Assembly (NCBI RefSeq): GCF_025854275.1
Contig: NZ_CP107567.1
Location: 4,154,001-4,218,000, forward strand
DNA: 64,000 nucleotides
DNA from: Streptomyces peucetius
Lineage (GTDB): Bacteria; Actinomycetota; Actinomycetes; Streptomycetales; Streptomycetaceae
Reading direction: 5' to 3'
Positions 29,225-36,921 of the stretch are shown here, in pieces (the first letter of the stretch is position 1; each line of letters begins with the position of its first letter). The translations under genes and the position numbers were made by a program. Under the pieces are notes generated by a model, which worked only from the letters and a program-made list of their open reading frames with translations, was not told the origin of the DNA and did no database searches.

Positions 29225-30277
29225 CTTCGGGCGGCTCAGGAGGCGGGCCACCCGCGCGGCATCGCGCCCGACTCCGCGGACGGAGGCCGAGGAGAGGCTG
29301 CGCTGCCATTCCAGGCCCACGAAGCCGAGCCCCGGCCGGTCTGCGGCCACTCCGTCGCGATGCCTGGGGTGACCGTCCGCGTCCAGCACGCCCAGAGGGT
29401 TCAGGTAGCCGAGGTCCGGGCGGTATCCGGTCGCCAGCAGGATGGCGTCGACGCGTTCGGACGTCCCGTCGGCCCAGGTGACGCGGTCGTCGCCGACGTC
29501 CGTGAACAGCGGCCTGCGGTCGGGGGCCCCGGCCGCCAGTGCCGACCGGTAGCGGCCGTCGTCGATCACCGGCTGGGCCGGCGGCGTCCGCAGAAAGCCT
29601 CCGACGGGGGCGGTGTCGAGCCCCGTCACCGTCAACCACCAGTGCAGGTCGCGCCCGAGTGGACGCCGGCGGGTCAGCTTCACCGGCCGCCGCGTGGCCA
29701 GTGTGACGTCGGCGTGCGCTGCCAGCTCGGCGCCTATCTGGACGGCCGAGTTGCCCGCGCCGACGACGACGACCCGCTGTCCCTTGAACGGCTCCGGATT
29801 CCGGTACTCACTCGCGTGCAGCAGGCGGCCGGTGAAGGAGGCGAGCCCGGGAAGGCCGGGCCGGTACGGATTGCCGTAGCCACCCGTGGCCGCGATCACC
29901 GTGGTCGCCGTGAGCGGGCGCCCGCCCTCCACCCGGATCGAGAACGCGCCGTCGTCGCTCGGGCGGACCGCCTCGACCCGCTGGCCCGTGCGGATGTCGG
30001 CATCCAGCCGCTTCGCGAACCGGCGCAGGTGCTCGACGACCTCGTCGCGGTGCGGGTAGCGGTCGCCGTCGCCGTCGAACGGCATGCCGGGCAGTCCGCT
30101 GTACCGGGCCGGCGAGAACAGAGTCAGGCTGTCGTAGTAGCGCGGCCACGAGCCGACCGGCTCGTCGGACGCCTCCAGTACGACCGGCCTGCGTCCCTCG
30201 CGTATGAAGGCGTGCGCGGCCGCCAGTCCGGACTGGCCGCCTCCGACGACGGCCACGTCCACGTGCTCAGCACTCAT
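29222..30277 (-). CDS. arsO: Second ArsO-type flavin monooxygenase
   Basis: 351 residues with GAGGG before the ATG at 30277. FAD site VAVVGGGQSGLAAAHAFIRE, block LTLFSPARYSGLPGMPFDGDG, NADPH site VVVVGAGNSAVQIGAELA and ATGYRPDLGYLNPLG. It is the same family as the gene at 27700, but divergent enough to be an old paralogue or separately acquired. Downstream it is followed by the second arsR on the same strand, forming an arsO2-arsR2 unit. Confidence 0.85.
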   Translation of the reverse strand: MSAEHVDVAVVGGGQSGLAAAHAFIREGRRPVVLEASDEPVGSWPRYYDSLTLFSPARYSGLPGMPFDGDGDRYPHRDEVVEHLRRFAKRLDADIRTGQRVEAVRPSDDGAFSIRVEGGRPLTATTVIAATGGYGNPYRPGLPGLASFTGRLLHASEYRNPEPFKGQRVVVVGAGNSAVQIGAELAAHADVTLATRRPVKLTRRRPLGRDLHWWLTVTGLDTAPVGGFLRTPPAQPVIDDGRYRSALAAGAPDRRPLFTDVGDDRVTWADGTSERVDAILLATGYRPDLGYLNPLGVLDADGHPRHRDGVAADRPGLGFVGLEWQRSLSSASVRGVGRDAARVARLLSRPK

Positions 30278-30303
30278 TCCGTACCCTCACGGTTCGATCG
30301 GTG

Positions 30304-30369
30304 TCTATGTTGACGCTTATCGAATCAGGTGCCATCCTGATTGTGCAAGCATCGACATACGTCGAACCA
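30304..30369. promoter_or_regulatory. ArsR2 operator and divergent promoter, site B
   Basis: TCTATGTTGAC, GCTTA, TCGAATCA at 30304-30327 plus a half-site ATCGACATACGTCGAACC at 30351-30368. TTGACG (30310-30315) with CATCCT 17 bp later is a possible rightward promoter overlapping the operator. Confidence 0.65.
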
Positions 30370-30379
30370 AGGAGTCGCA

Positions 30380-31756
30380 GTGAACGCGTCCGCAACCCCA
30401 GAGCCGCCTGTCGTAGTGATCGGAGCCGGTCCCGTCGGGCTCGCCGCCGCGGCCCACCTGATCGAACGCGGGATCGAGCCGCTGGTCCTCGAGGCCGGCC
30501 CGGTCGCCGGCCACGCCGTCCGCTCGTGGTCGCACGTCCGCCTCTTCTCGACGTGGGCCGAACTCGTCGACCCGGCGGCCGAGAAGCTGCTCGCCCCGAC
30601 CGGCTGGACCGCCCCCGACGGCGGCACCTACCCCACCGGCGGCGACTGGGCCGAGCGGTACCTCCGGCCACTGGCCGGCGTCCTCGGCGACAAGGTCCGC
30701 ACCGACGCCCGCGTCACCGGCGTCTCCCGCCTCGGCCGTGACCGCGTCGTCGACGCGGACCGCGAGCAGCAGCGCTTCACCGTGCATGTGACGTACGGCG
30801 ACGGAACCGAGTCACGCCTCCTGGCGCGGGCCGTCGTCGACGCGTCCGGCACCTGGTCCACGCCCGCCCCGATCGGCGGCGACGGCCTGCCGGCCATCGG
30901 CGAACGCGCGGCCGCCGACCACGTCTCCTACCGCGTCCCCGACCTCAAGGACCCTGACGTACGGGCCCGTTACGCGGGCAGGCGCACCGCGGTCATCGGC
31001 TCCGGCGCCTCCGCCTTCACCGCCCTCGCGTACCTCGCGGACCTGGCCGAGGAGGCCCCCGGCACCCACGCCGTGTGGATCCTGCGCCGGGGCATCAGCG
31101 GCTCCACCTTCGGCGGGGGCGAGGCCGACCAGCTCCCCGCCCGCGGCGCACTCGGCCTCGCGGCCAAGGCGGCCGTCGACAACGGCCGCGCCGACGCCGT
31201 CACCGGCTTCCGCACCACGGCCGTCGAGGAGGCGGGGGAGCAGCTGGTGCTCGTGGCCGAGGACGGCCGGCGGCTCGACCCCGTCGACGAGGTCATCGCC
31301 CTCACCGGCTTCCGCCCCGACCTCACCTTCCTCGACGAACTGCGCCTCGGCCTCGACGAGCGCCTGCAGGCCCCCGTCGCGCTCGCCCCGCTCATCGACC
31401 CCAACCAGCACTCCTGCGGCACCGTCTACCCCCATGGGGTCAACGAGCTCTCCCACCCGGAGAAGGACGTCTACCTGGTCGGCATGAAGTCCTACGGCCG
31501 CGCCCCGACCTTCCTCGCGATGACCGGCTACGAGCAGGTCCGCTCGATCGCGGCGGCGATCGCCGGGGATCGCGAGGCGGCCGAACGCGTCGAACTCACC
31601 CTCCCCGAGACCGGGGTCTGCGGCGGCGCCGGCCTCTTCGACACCCCGGACACGCAGGACACCGCCCAGCCGGCCGACGGCGGCGGCTGCTGCTCGGCCC
31701 CCGTCACCGTCCAGATCGGCGCGCCGGCAGCGTCCGCATCCGGCGGCGGCTGCTGA
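30380..31756 (+). CDS. Ars-cluster flavoprotein with Cys-rich tail
   Basis: 458 residues from a GTG at 30380 after AAGGAG. FAD motif VVVIGAGPVGLAAAAHLIER near residue 11, SWSHVRLFSTWAELVDPAA, second nucleotide site TAVIGSGASAFTALAYLADL and ALTGFRPDLTFLDEL. It is 100 residues longer than the ArsO proteins. The C-terminal 60 residues hold ETGVCGGAGLF, then GGGCCSAPV and a terminal GGGC, a vicinal-Cys pattern able to bind As(III). Such proteins recur in actinobacterial ars islands, and their reaction is not established. It is divergent from arsO2 and shares its operator. It ends 109 bp before a terminator. Confidence 0.8.
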   Translation: MNASATPEPPVVVIGAGPVGLAAAAHLIERGIEPLVLEAGPVAGHAVRSWSHVRLFSTWAELVDPAAEKLLAPTGWTAPDGGTYPTGGDWAERYLRPLAGVLGDKVRTDARVTGVSRLGRDRVVDADREQQRFTVHVTYGDGTESRLLARAVVDASGTWSTPAPIGGDGLPAIGERAAADHVSYRVPDLKDPDVRARYAGRRTAVIGSGASAFTALAYLADLAEEAPGTHAVWILRRGISGSTFGGGEADQLPARGALGLAAKAAVDNGRADAVTGFRTTAVEEAGEQLVLVAEDGRRLDPVDEVIALTGFRPDLTFLDELRLGLDERLQAPVALAPLIDPNQHSCGTVYPHGVNELSHPEKDVYLVGMKSYGRAPTFLAMTGYEQVRSIAAAIAGDREAAERVELTLPETGVCGGAGLFDTPDTQDTAQPADGGGCCSAPVTVQIGAPAASASGGGC

Positions 31757-31864
31757 GCGGCTCGAGCTGCCGAGTTGCCGAGTTGCCGAGCCGGGTTGCG
31801 GAAGAACCGCCGACTTGCCGGACTGCTGAACCACTGAACCACTGAACTGCTGACGTGAGCGGAT

Positions 31865-31895
31865 GCCGCGACCGGCCCCAGGGGGCGGTCGCGGC
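31865..31895 (+). terminator. Terminator after the ars island
   Basis: GCCGCGACCG (31865-31874) pairs with CGGTCGCGGC (31886-31895) around a G/C-rich loop. Between the stop at 31756 and this hairpin lie short tandem units (GAGTTGCC twice, TGAACCAC twice). Confidence 0.7.
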
Positions 31896-31964
31896 GTCGC
31901 CGCGTGCGGTGGCAGGGCGTGCGGAAGAGCAACACGGCGCCGCCCAAGGCATGGGGCGGCGGCG

Positions 31965-32234
31965 TCAACCACCGGCCTCCTCCTCGGCCTCCATGAGCCG
32001 GATTCCCTGATGCGTCAGGGAGACCGTCGCGGGCGTGTGGTGCGTCGTCCATTCGACCAGGAGCATTCCCTCGTCAGCCAGGTAGGTGCACGCCGTGGCC
32101 AGGTCCGGCTCCGGGACGCCGACGCCGTCGCGGAGCTCGGCCCCGGTGACACCCGGGCGGTTGGCCTCCATGGCGGCGTAGAGAGTCCTCATGATCCGCA
32201 TCCGGTATTCCTGTCGCTCGCGCAGTGTCGCCAT
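31965..32234 (-). CDS. Small winged-helix-like hypothetical protein
   Basis: 89 residues: RQEYRMRIMRTLYAAMEANR, GVTGAELRDGVGVPEPDLAT, ACTYLADEGMLLVEWTT and VSLTHQGIRLMEAEEE. The order helix, helix-turn-helix, then beta wing (LLVEW...VSLTHQGI) resembles a small winged-helix DNA-binding or protein-interaction domain. No family is recognised. It stands alone just beyond the ars island. Confidence 0.6.
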   Translation of the reverse strand: MATLRERQEYRMRIMRTLYAAMEANRPGVTGAELRDGVGVPEPDLATACTYLADEGMLLVEWTTHHTPATVSLTHQGIRLMEAEEEAGG

Positions 32235-32280
32235 GGAACCACTCCTCCTTCCGGCACCGCCGCGGTGTGAAGCGCACGGT

Positions 32281-32490
32281 TCACGGTGAGGGTGGGGGCG
32301 GGGCCGGTGAGCGCCCGGACGGCTGCCGGCCCTTCCGTCCCCGTCGGCGGATTCCCGGCACGGCGTCGCTGTAGTGGAACGTCGCGATGCGCTGCGCGTG
32401 CCGGACGTTGAGCGTATGGATCACCAGCATTCCCATGGCGATCATCACGACGATCACGGACACGGTGACGACGGTCTCCACGATCCTCAC
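32281..32490 (-). CDS. Small single-span membrane protein
   Basis: 69 residues from a GTG at 32490: VRIVETVVTVSVIVVMIAMG, MLVIHTLNVRHAQRIATFHY, then a basic and proline-rich tail (RRRGRKGRQPSGRSPAPPPP). It has one membrane helix at the N-terminus with a cytoplasmic basic tail. The HxQRIAxFHYxD segment is conserved in small Streptomyces proteins of unknown role, as far as I remember. Confidence 0.55.
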   Translation of the reverse strand: MRIVETVVTVSVIVVMIAMGMLVIHTLNVRHAQRIATFHYSDAVPGIRRRGRKGRQPSGRSPAPPPPSP

Positions 32491-32863
32491 CCCACTCGGG
32501 CGGAACTGGGCAGTGCGGCCGGGCCCGGAGTCCCGGCGAGCCGGATCCACCGCGACCCGGCTGATCCGGCTGACCCGGCCCGTGTCCAGCACGGCGGCCG
32601 GGGCAGGGAGTTCACGGTCATGACTGGACCCGTCTCGGGTTTGTCCTGGACATCCCGGCGCAGCTCCTCGCCGGGAACGACGCCGACAGGAGAACCGGCG
32701 TGCGAAACGCCCCGGCCATTTCAGCCTACTCCGGTCGAAGACCGCGCAGAGCGTACGCAGGCGGACTCTCCGTCGGTGGTCCCGCCGGACGCCACGGGCC
32801 CCCGCCGCTCTCGCTCGGAACGTATTTCCTCGGTGCCGGTCGTGCCAAGCGTGCCGGTAGGGG
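32491..32863. other. Intergenic, nothing decisive seen
   Basis: 373 bp between the small membrane protein start and the MerR gene end. Both neighbours point left, so this must carry the promoter of the small protein. No good hairpin, repeat or gene is visible. Confidence 0.5.
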
Positions 32864-33202
32864 TCACTGGGAGTTGTCGCGCCCTTCGGCTGCCGCGCGG
32901 CGGAACTCCGCGTTGATGCGCTGGGCTTCTTCGAGCTGGTCCTCGAGGATGACGATGCGGCAGGCGGCCTCGACCGGCATCCCTTGATCGACGAGCTCGC
33001 GGGCGCGGGCGGCGATCCGGAGCTGGTAGCGGGAGTACCGCCGGTGCCCGCCCTCGGAGCGGAGCGGGGTGATGAGGCGGGCCTCACCGATGGCGCGGAG
33101 GAATCCGGGGGTGGTGCCGAGCATCTCGGCGGCACGTCCCATGGTGTACGCGGGGTAGTCGTCGTCGTCCAGGCGACCGTTGAGCGGAGTGTCTGCTGTC
33201 AT
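32864..33202 (-). CDS. MerR-like helix-turn-helix regulator
   Basis: 112 residues. The ATG at 33202 (MTADTPLNGRLDDDDYPAYT) follows AGGTGAGA and is preferred to an in-frame start 51 nt upstream. DNA-binding part: YTMGRAAEMLGTTPGFLRAI, LITPLRSEGGHRRYSRYQLR. Dimer helix: ARELVDQGMPVEAACRIVIL, EDQLEEAQRINAEFRR. It is a short MerR without a ligand-binding domain, very widespread and conserved in Streptomyces. The target is unknown. Confidence 0.85.
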   Translation of the reverse strand: MTADTPLNGRLDDDDYPAYTMGRAAEMLGTTPGFLRAIGEARLITPLRSEGGHRRYSRYQLRIAARARELVDQGMPVEAACRIVILEDQLEEAQRINAEFRRAAAEGRDNSQ

Positions 33203-33550
33203 TCTCACCTCGTTGAGCAACGCGTCGAGGGGCCCCGTGCCGTACAGCACCAAGGCCCCGGGGGAAATTCAACACCATCCGCCGGCTCTGCCGCGGTGCC
33301 GTGCCGACCTGCTGTATCCGTCGCCCCGCCCGGAAGAGGACGGGAGTCAACCGCGTGACGGCCGGCGTCTGCCGTGACGGGCACGGATTTCGGGCCGCTG
33401 TGGCCGAGGCCGTCCGCGGGCAGCGACGACCGGAGACCGCGGTCACCCCGCTCCGGTGACGGGGCGGCCTCGAAGGAAGCGCCGCTGTGTCCGCCCCTGT
33501 GCCCGCTGTGCCCCGCGCGGGCGGCCCGTGGGCGAATAGAATCCGCTCTC
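33203..33550. other. Divergent intergenic region
   Basis: 348 bp between the MerR gene and the divergent gene at 33551; it must contain both promoters. I see no clear operator dyad or sigma boxes. Confidence 0.5.
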
Positions 33551-33925
33551 ATGTCGAATGCTGACGAACTCCTCGTTGACATCGCCGCCATGGTGGAGTC
33601 CGAGCAGAGCAATCAGATGTCCCTGACCGTGGTCATCGGCGGGGCCGTCATCACCGGACGGCTGGCACCCGAAGCCGTGTGGCGGCAGCGCGTGTCGGAG
33701 GTCCTGAGGGACTCGGACCGCCTTCGCCCGTTCTCAGGCGTCTTCTCCGCCGAGCAGGCCGAAGGCCGGCCCGACCGGGGCGAGCCGCCCACGCATCTGC
33801 ACTTCCACGTCGCCCGGATCCTGCAGGGCAGCGTCGGTATCCCCGAGACGGGTGGCATGTACCGCGTCGCGATCAAGGACGTGAGCGGCTGGACCGCCGG
33901 CGACTTCAGCTACTCCGACCACTGA
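33551..33925 (+). CDS. Conserved hypothetical protein, possibly GvpU-like
   Basis: 124 residues, soluble: NADELLVDIAAMVESEQSNQ, MSLTVVIGGAVITGRLAPEA, then a loop and THLHFHVARILQG and YRVAIKDVSGWTAGDF. The LTVVIGGAVITGRL strand pair recalls the gas-vesicle accessory protein GvpU, but I cannot confirm homology and no gvp genes are near. It is monocistronic and ends before a strong terminator. Confidence 0.6.
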   Translation: MSNADELLVDIAAMVESEQSNQMSLTVVIGGAVITGRLAPEAVWRQRVSEVLRDSDRLRPFSGVFSAEQAEGRPDRGEPPTHLHFHVARILQGSVGIPETGGMYRVAIKDVSGWTAGDFSYSDH

Positions 33926-34000
33926 GGCACGTTCACCGGGCCGGACGGGCGGGGCCCGGCCGGCCCGGTCCGTGCCGTCGTACCGACCGGAGGCCGAACC

Positions 34001-34040
34001 CGACATGGGCACGGCCGACGTGCCGGCCGTGCCCATGTCG
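34001..34040. terminator. Bidirectional terminator, 16-bp perfect stem
   Basis: CGACATGGGCACGGCC (34001-34016) pairs perfectly with GGCCGTGCCCATGTCG (34025-34040). It lies between two convergent genes and can serve both. Confidence 0.9.
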
Positions 34041-34079
34041 CTGTCGTGTGCCGCCGCCCGTGCCGGCCTGCGCCGTCGG

Positions 34080-34388
34080 TCAGACGACTGCGGACGTGCC
34101 GAGCAGGGCCGACGCTTCCTCGAACGGAGACAGGACGCGCGCGGGCGTCGCCGCGGGCCGGGCACGGCACGTGAAGCCCAGGCGTGCCATGGCCCTGGCG
34201 ACTTCGCCGGCGGTGAAGTCACGACGGTCCTGCCGGGTGATGACTTCCCCCACCTGCATCACGGGGTAGTGGCGGCGGCCGATGATCACGGAGTCACCCG
34301 TGACGGGCTCGGGCTTGACGCCCTTCATCGAGGCCAGCACCCCGCTCTTGGTCAGGTCGAACGGGAAACGGGCGATGACGCAGCGCAT
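34080..34388 (-). CDS. Conserved protein linked to the cold-shock/DEAD helicase locus
   Basis: 102 residues: MRCVIARFPFDLTKSGVLAS, MKGVKPEPVTGDSVIIGRRH, YPVMQVGEVITRQDRRDFTA, GEVARAMARLGFTCRARP. It is highly conserved in Streptomyces next to a DEAD-box helicase gene, and here it is 69 bp downstream of that gene. It is small and basic with no signal peptide. It may be an RNA-binding helper of cold adaptation (inferred from context only). Confidence 0.7.
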   Translation of the reverse strand: MRCVIARFPFDLTKSGVLASMKGVKPEPVTGDSVIIGRRHYPVMQVGEVITRQDRRDFTAGEVARAMARLGFTCRARPAATPARVLSPFEEASALLGTSAVV

Positions 34389-34457
34389 GGTGCCTCACAG
34401 GGAGTGGGAGAAGGTTCCGACCGGCCATCGGGCCGGGCCCGAGTGATCGCGTACGTT

Positions 34458-35948
34458 CTAGGCCGCCGCGCCGAGGGCGGGCTGCTGCTGGGCCGTGCGT
34501 CGCGCCGCCTGGCCGGTGCGACCGGTCCTGGAGTTACGGCCGCGGCGACCGCGGGAGGCGGAGGCGCTGCGCTTGGGGCGCTCGGGCGCCGGTGCCGCGA
34601 TGACGACCGGGACGCCCGACGGGGTCCGCGCGCCGGTGATGCGGCTCAGTTCGGTCTCGCCGGCGCGGACCTGCGTGGTGTGCGGGCGGATCCCGGCATC
34701 GGACATGAGACGGGTCATGTCCCGGCGCTGGTCGGGCGTCACCAGGGTGACGACGCGGCCGGACTCGCCGGCGCGCGCCGTGCGGCCCCCTCGGTGGATG
34801 TAGTCCTTGTGGTCACTGGGCGGATCCACGTTGACGACGAGGTCGAGGTTGTCGATGTGGATGCCGCGTGCCGCGACGTTCGTCGCCACCAGGACGGTCA
34901 CATCGCCCGTCTTGAACTGGGCGAGGGTCCGGTTGCGCTGCGGCTGCGACTTTCCGCCGTGCAGGGCGGCGGCCCGTACGCCGTTGTTCAGCAGATGGCC
35001 GGTGAGCTTGTCGACGGCGTGCTTGGTGTCCAGGAACATGATCACCCGGCCCTCGCGCGCGGCGATCTCGGTCGTGGCCCGGTGCTTGTCCGCACCGTGC
35101 ACATGGAGGACGTGGTGCTCCATCGTGGTGACCGCGCCCGCGGACGGGTCGACGGAGTGGACCACCGGGTCGGTCAGGTACCGGCGGACCAGCAGGTCGA
35201 CGTTGCGGTCCAGGGTGGCCGAGAACAGCATCCGCTGCCCGCCGGTGCGTACCTGGTCCAGCAGGGCCGTGACCTGCGGCATGAAGCCCATGTCGGCCAT
35301 CTGGTCGGCCTCGTCGAGGACCGTGATGTCGACCTGGTCGAGGCGGCAGTCGCCCCGTTCGATGAGGTCCTTCAGCCGGCCCGGCGTCGCGACGACGACC
35401 TCGGCCCCGCCCCGCAGCGCACCGGCCTGCTTGCCGATCGACATCCCGCCGACAACCGTGGTCAGCCGCAACCGCACGGAGCGGGCGTACGGAGTGAGCG
35501 CGTCGGTGACCTGCTGCGCCAGCTCCCGGGTGGGCACCAGTACCAGGGCCAGCGGCTGCCGCGGCTCGGCCCGCCGGCCTGCCGTACGGGCCAGCAGCGC
35601 CAGTCCGAAGGCGAGCGTCTTGCCCGATCCGGTGCGCCCGCGGCCGAGTACGTCACGTACGGCGAGGGAGTTCGGCAGCGTCGCCGCCTGGATCGGGAAC
35701 GGTACGGTCACGCCTTCGGCGGCGAGCGCGGCCAGCAACGGCCGCGGCATGTCGAGATCGGCGAACGCCTCGACGGCGGGAAGCGCGGGTGTGATCGTCA
35801 CCGGCAGGGCGAACTCGCCCTGTGGCGCGGCGGGACGGCGCCCGTGGCCGCCGGAACGGCCGCCCTTTCCGGAGTAGGAACCGGCAGCGCGGGTGCGCGT
35901 GCCGGTGCTGCTGCGGGTGAAACGGCTGTTCGTACGTGTGCGGTTCAT
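34458..35948 (-). CDS. DEAD-box RNA helicase
   Basis: 496 residues from the ATG at 35948 after GGAAGG. After a basic, Gly-rich tail (about 45 residues) come the helicase motifs: Q-motif region FPIQAATLPNS, motif I GRGRTGSGKTLAF, Ia VPTRELAQQV, Ib ATPGRLKDLIE, II VLDEADQMAD, III LFSATL, V VATNVAARGIH and VI HRGGRTARAG. The C-terminus is basic, with RGRRGRN. It is the RhlE/CsdA-like type that unwinds structured mRNA and ribosomal RNA in the cold. It lies next to cspA with a terminator and a long leader between them, a common actinobacterial arrangement. Confidence 0.93.
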   Translation of the reverse strand: MNRTRTNSRFTRSSTGTRTRAAGSYSGKGGRSGGHGRRPAAPQGEFALPVTITPALPAVEAFADLDMPRPLLAALAAEGVTVPFPIQAATLPNSLAVRDVLGRGRTGSGKTLAFGLALLARTAGRRAEPRQPLALVLVPTRELAQQVTDALTPYARSVRLRLTTVVGGMSIGKQAGALRGGAEVVVATPGRLKDLIERGDCRLDQVDITVLDEADQMADMGFMPQVTALLDQVRTGGQRMLFSATLDRNVDLLVRRYLTDPVVHSVDPSAGAVTTMEHHVLHVHGADKHRATTEIAAREGRVIMFLDTKHAVDKLTGHLLNNGVRAAALHGGKSQPQRNRTLAQFKTGDVTVLVATNVAARGIHIDNLDLVVNVDPPSDHKDYIHRGGRTARAGESGRVVTLVTPDQRRDMTRLMSDAGIRPHTTQVRAGETELSRITGARTPSGVPVVIAAPAPERPKRSASASRGRRGRNSRTGRTGQAARRTAQQQPALGAAA

Positions 35949-36264
35949 GCAGAACCTTCCTCGAAGCGGCGCGATCAAGGAATTCCTGCAGAATGAACGG
36001 CACAGAGAATCGCAAGAACGGGCCAGAATGCGACAGCTGATCCGGCCGGCGGATGACGCCCAGGCCGAGGCGCTGAAAATGGGTGGCGCGGTCCGGTGCG
36101 GAGGCACCGGCGCGTCGTGCACGGGGAGCTCCGGTCGGACTCTTTCGGTCCGGAACTTCGAGTGGAGCGTCCCGCGTAGGGCCCAGAACTGGTTCGGTTC
36201 TCGGCGACATGCAGCCGGGGAAATCATCACGGCGTGACAAAGGGGCTGTGCCCCCAAGTGCAAC
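35949..36264 (-). promoter_or_regulatory. Long leader of the DEAD helicase gene
   Basis: 316 bp between the cspA terminator and the helicase start with no gene. It is more AT-rich than its surroundings near 35970-36030, as in leaders of cold-induced genes. I see no single convincing hairpin. Confidence 0.35.
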
Positions 36265-36301
36265 GAGCTGGGGCCCGCACCCAAGGTGCGGGCCCCAGCT
36301 C
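36265..36301 (-). terminator. Terminator of cspA
   Basis: GAGCTGGGGCCCGCACC (36265-36281) pairs perfectly over 17 bp with the bases 36285-36301. It starts 18 bp after the cspA stop. Confidence 0.9.
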
Positions 36302-36318
36302 GGACTGTGCGCTCAGCG

Positions 36319-36522
36319 TCAGGCGGGAACGATGTTCTCCGCCGTCGGGCCCTTCTGGCCCTGCGCGATGTCGAAGCTCACCTTCTGGCCTTCGAGCAGC
36401 TCGCGGAAGCCCTGGGCGGCGATGTTCGAGTAGTGGGCGAACACGTCGGCGCCGCCACCGTCCTGCTCGATGAAGCCGAATCCCTTTTCCGCGTTGAACC
36501 ACTTCACGGTGCCAGTAGCCAT
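36319..36522 (-). CDS. cspA: Cold shock protein, CspA family
   Basis: 67 residues with AAGGAG before the [26 protein letters not shown]1 KGFGFI, RNP2 VFAHY, ending [10 protein letters not shown]. It is a single cold-shock domain (OB fold) that binds single-stranded RNA as a chaperone. It has full length and no changes at RNA-contact aromatics (W8, F9, F16, F18). The long leader with two hairpins and the neighbouring helicase point to cold or stress control. Confidence 0.96.
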   Translation of the reverse strand: MATGTVKWFNAEKGFGFIEQDGGGADVFAHYSNIAAQGFRELLEGQKVSFDIAQGQKGPTAENIVPA

Positions 36523-36551
36523 ATGTTGAATCTCCTTCGGGGCAGTGCATT

Positions 36552-36660
36552 CGGATTCCGCACTGTGCGGAATCCGCGTCGCCGCGATGATTGCCCTGCC
36601 CGGGAAACTACCGGAAATACAAAAGCACTCCCGCTGGCACCGAAGCCGGTGAGGGTGCTT
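36552..36660 (-). promoter_or_regulatory. cspA leader: palindrome plus terminator-like hairpin
   Basis: CGGATTCCGCAC (36552-36563) and GTGCGGAATCCG (36565-36576) form a perfect 12-bp dyad about 30 nt before the start. Further upstream, 36623-36660 read on the minus strand forms an imperfect stem with TTCG near the loop followed by TTTT, like an intrinsic terminator or attenuator. Confidence 0.5.
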
Positions 36661-36851
36661 GAAGTTCTGGGAACCACAACTGCAACTGGTGTCGACAGTA
36701 GCACGCTGAGTTCCGCCGTGCGCGCCGAATGATTACGCTCCGCCTGTTGCCTCAGAAAAGCTCATCAGGGGTCGTGTCGATTTCTCATTTCGCGGACACA
36801 GATATTGACCCCTCCGGAGTGGAGCGTCCGCGCCGGCAGGTTCGATGGCGG

Positions 36852-36875
36852 TCTATGTTGACGCATGTCGAATCA
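36852..36875. promoter_or_regulatory. ArsR2 operator, site C
   Basis: TCTATGTTGAC, GCATG, TCGAATCA, followed by AGGTGCCA-N2-CTGAT exactly as at site B. It lies 47 bp upstream of the MFS pseudogene start. Confidence 0.65.
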
Positions 36876-36921
36876 GGTGCCAGGCTGATCGGACAAGGAC
36901 GTCGACGGAGCCGAGGCGCAA

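Noticed and set aside
33551..33925. Gas vesicle cluster
   Set aside because: The protein is only faintly like GvpU and no other gvp genes are in the window.
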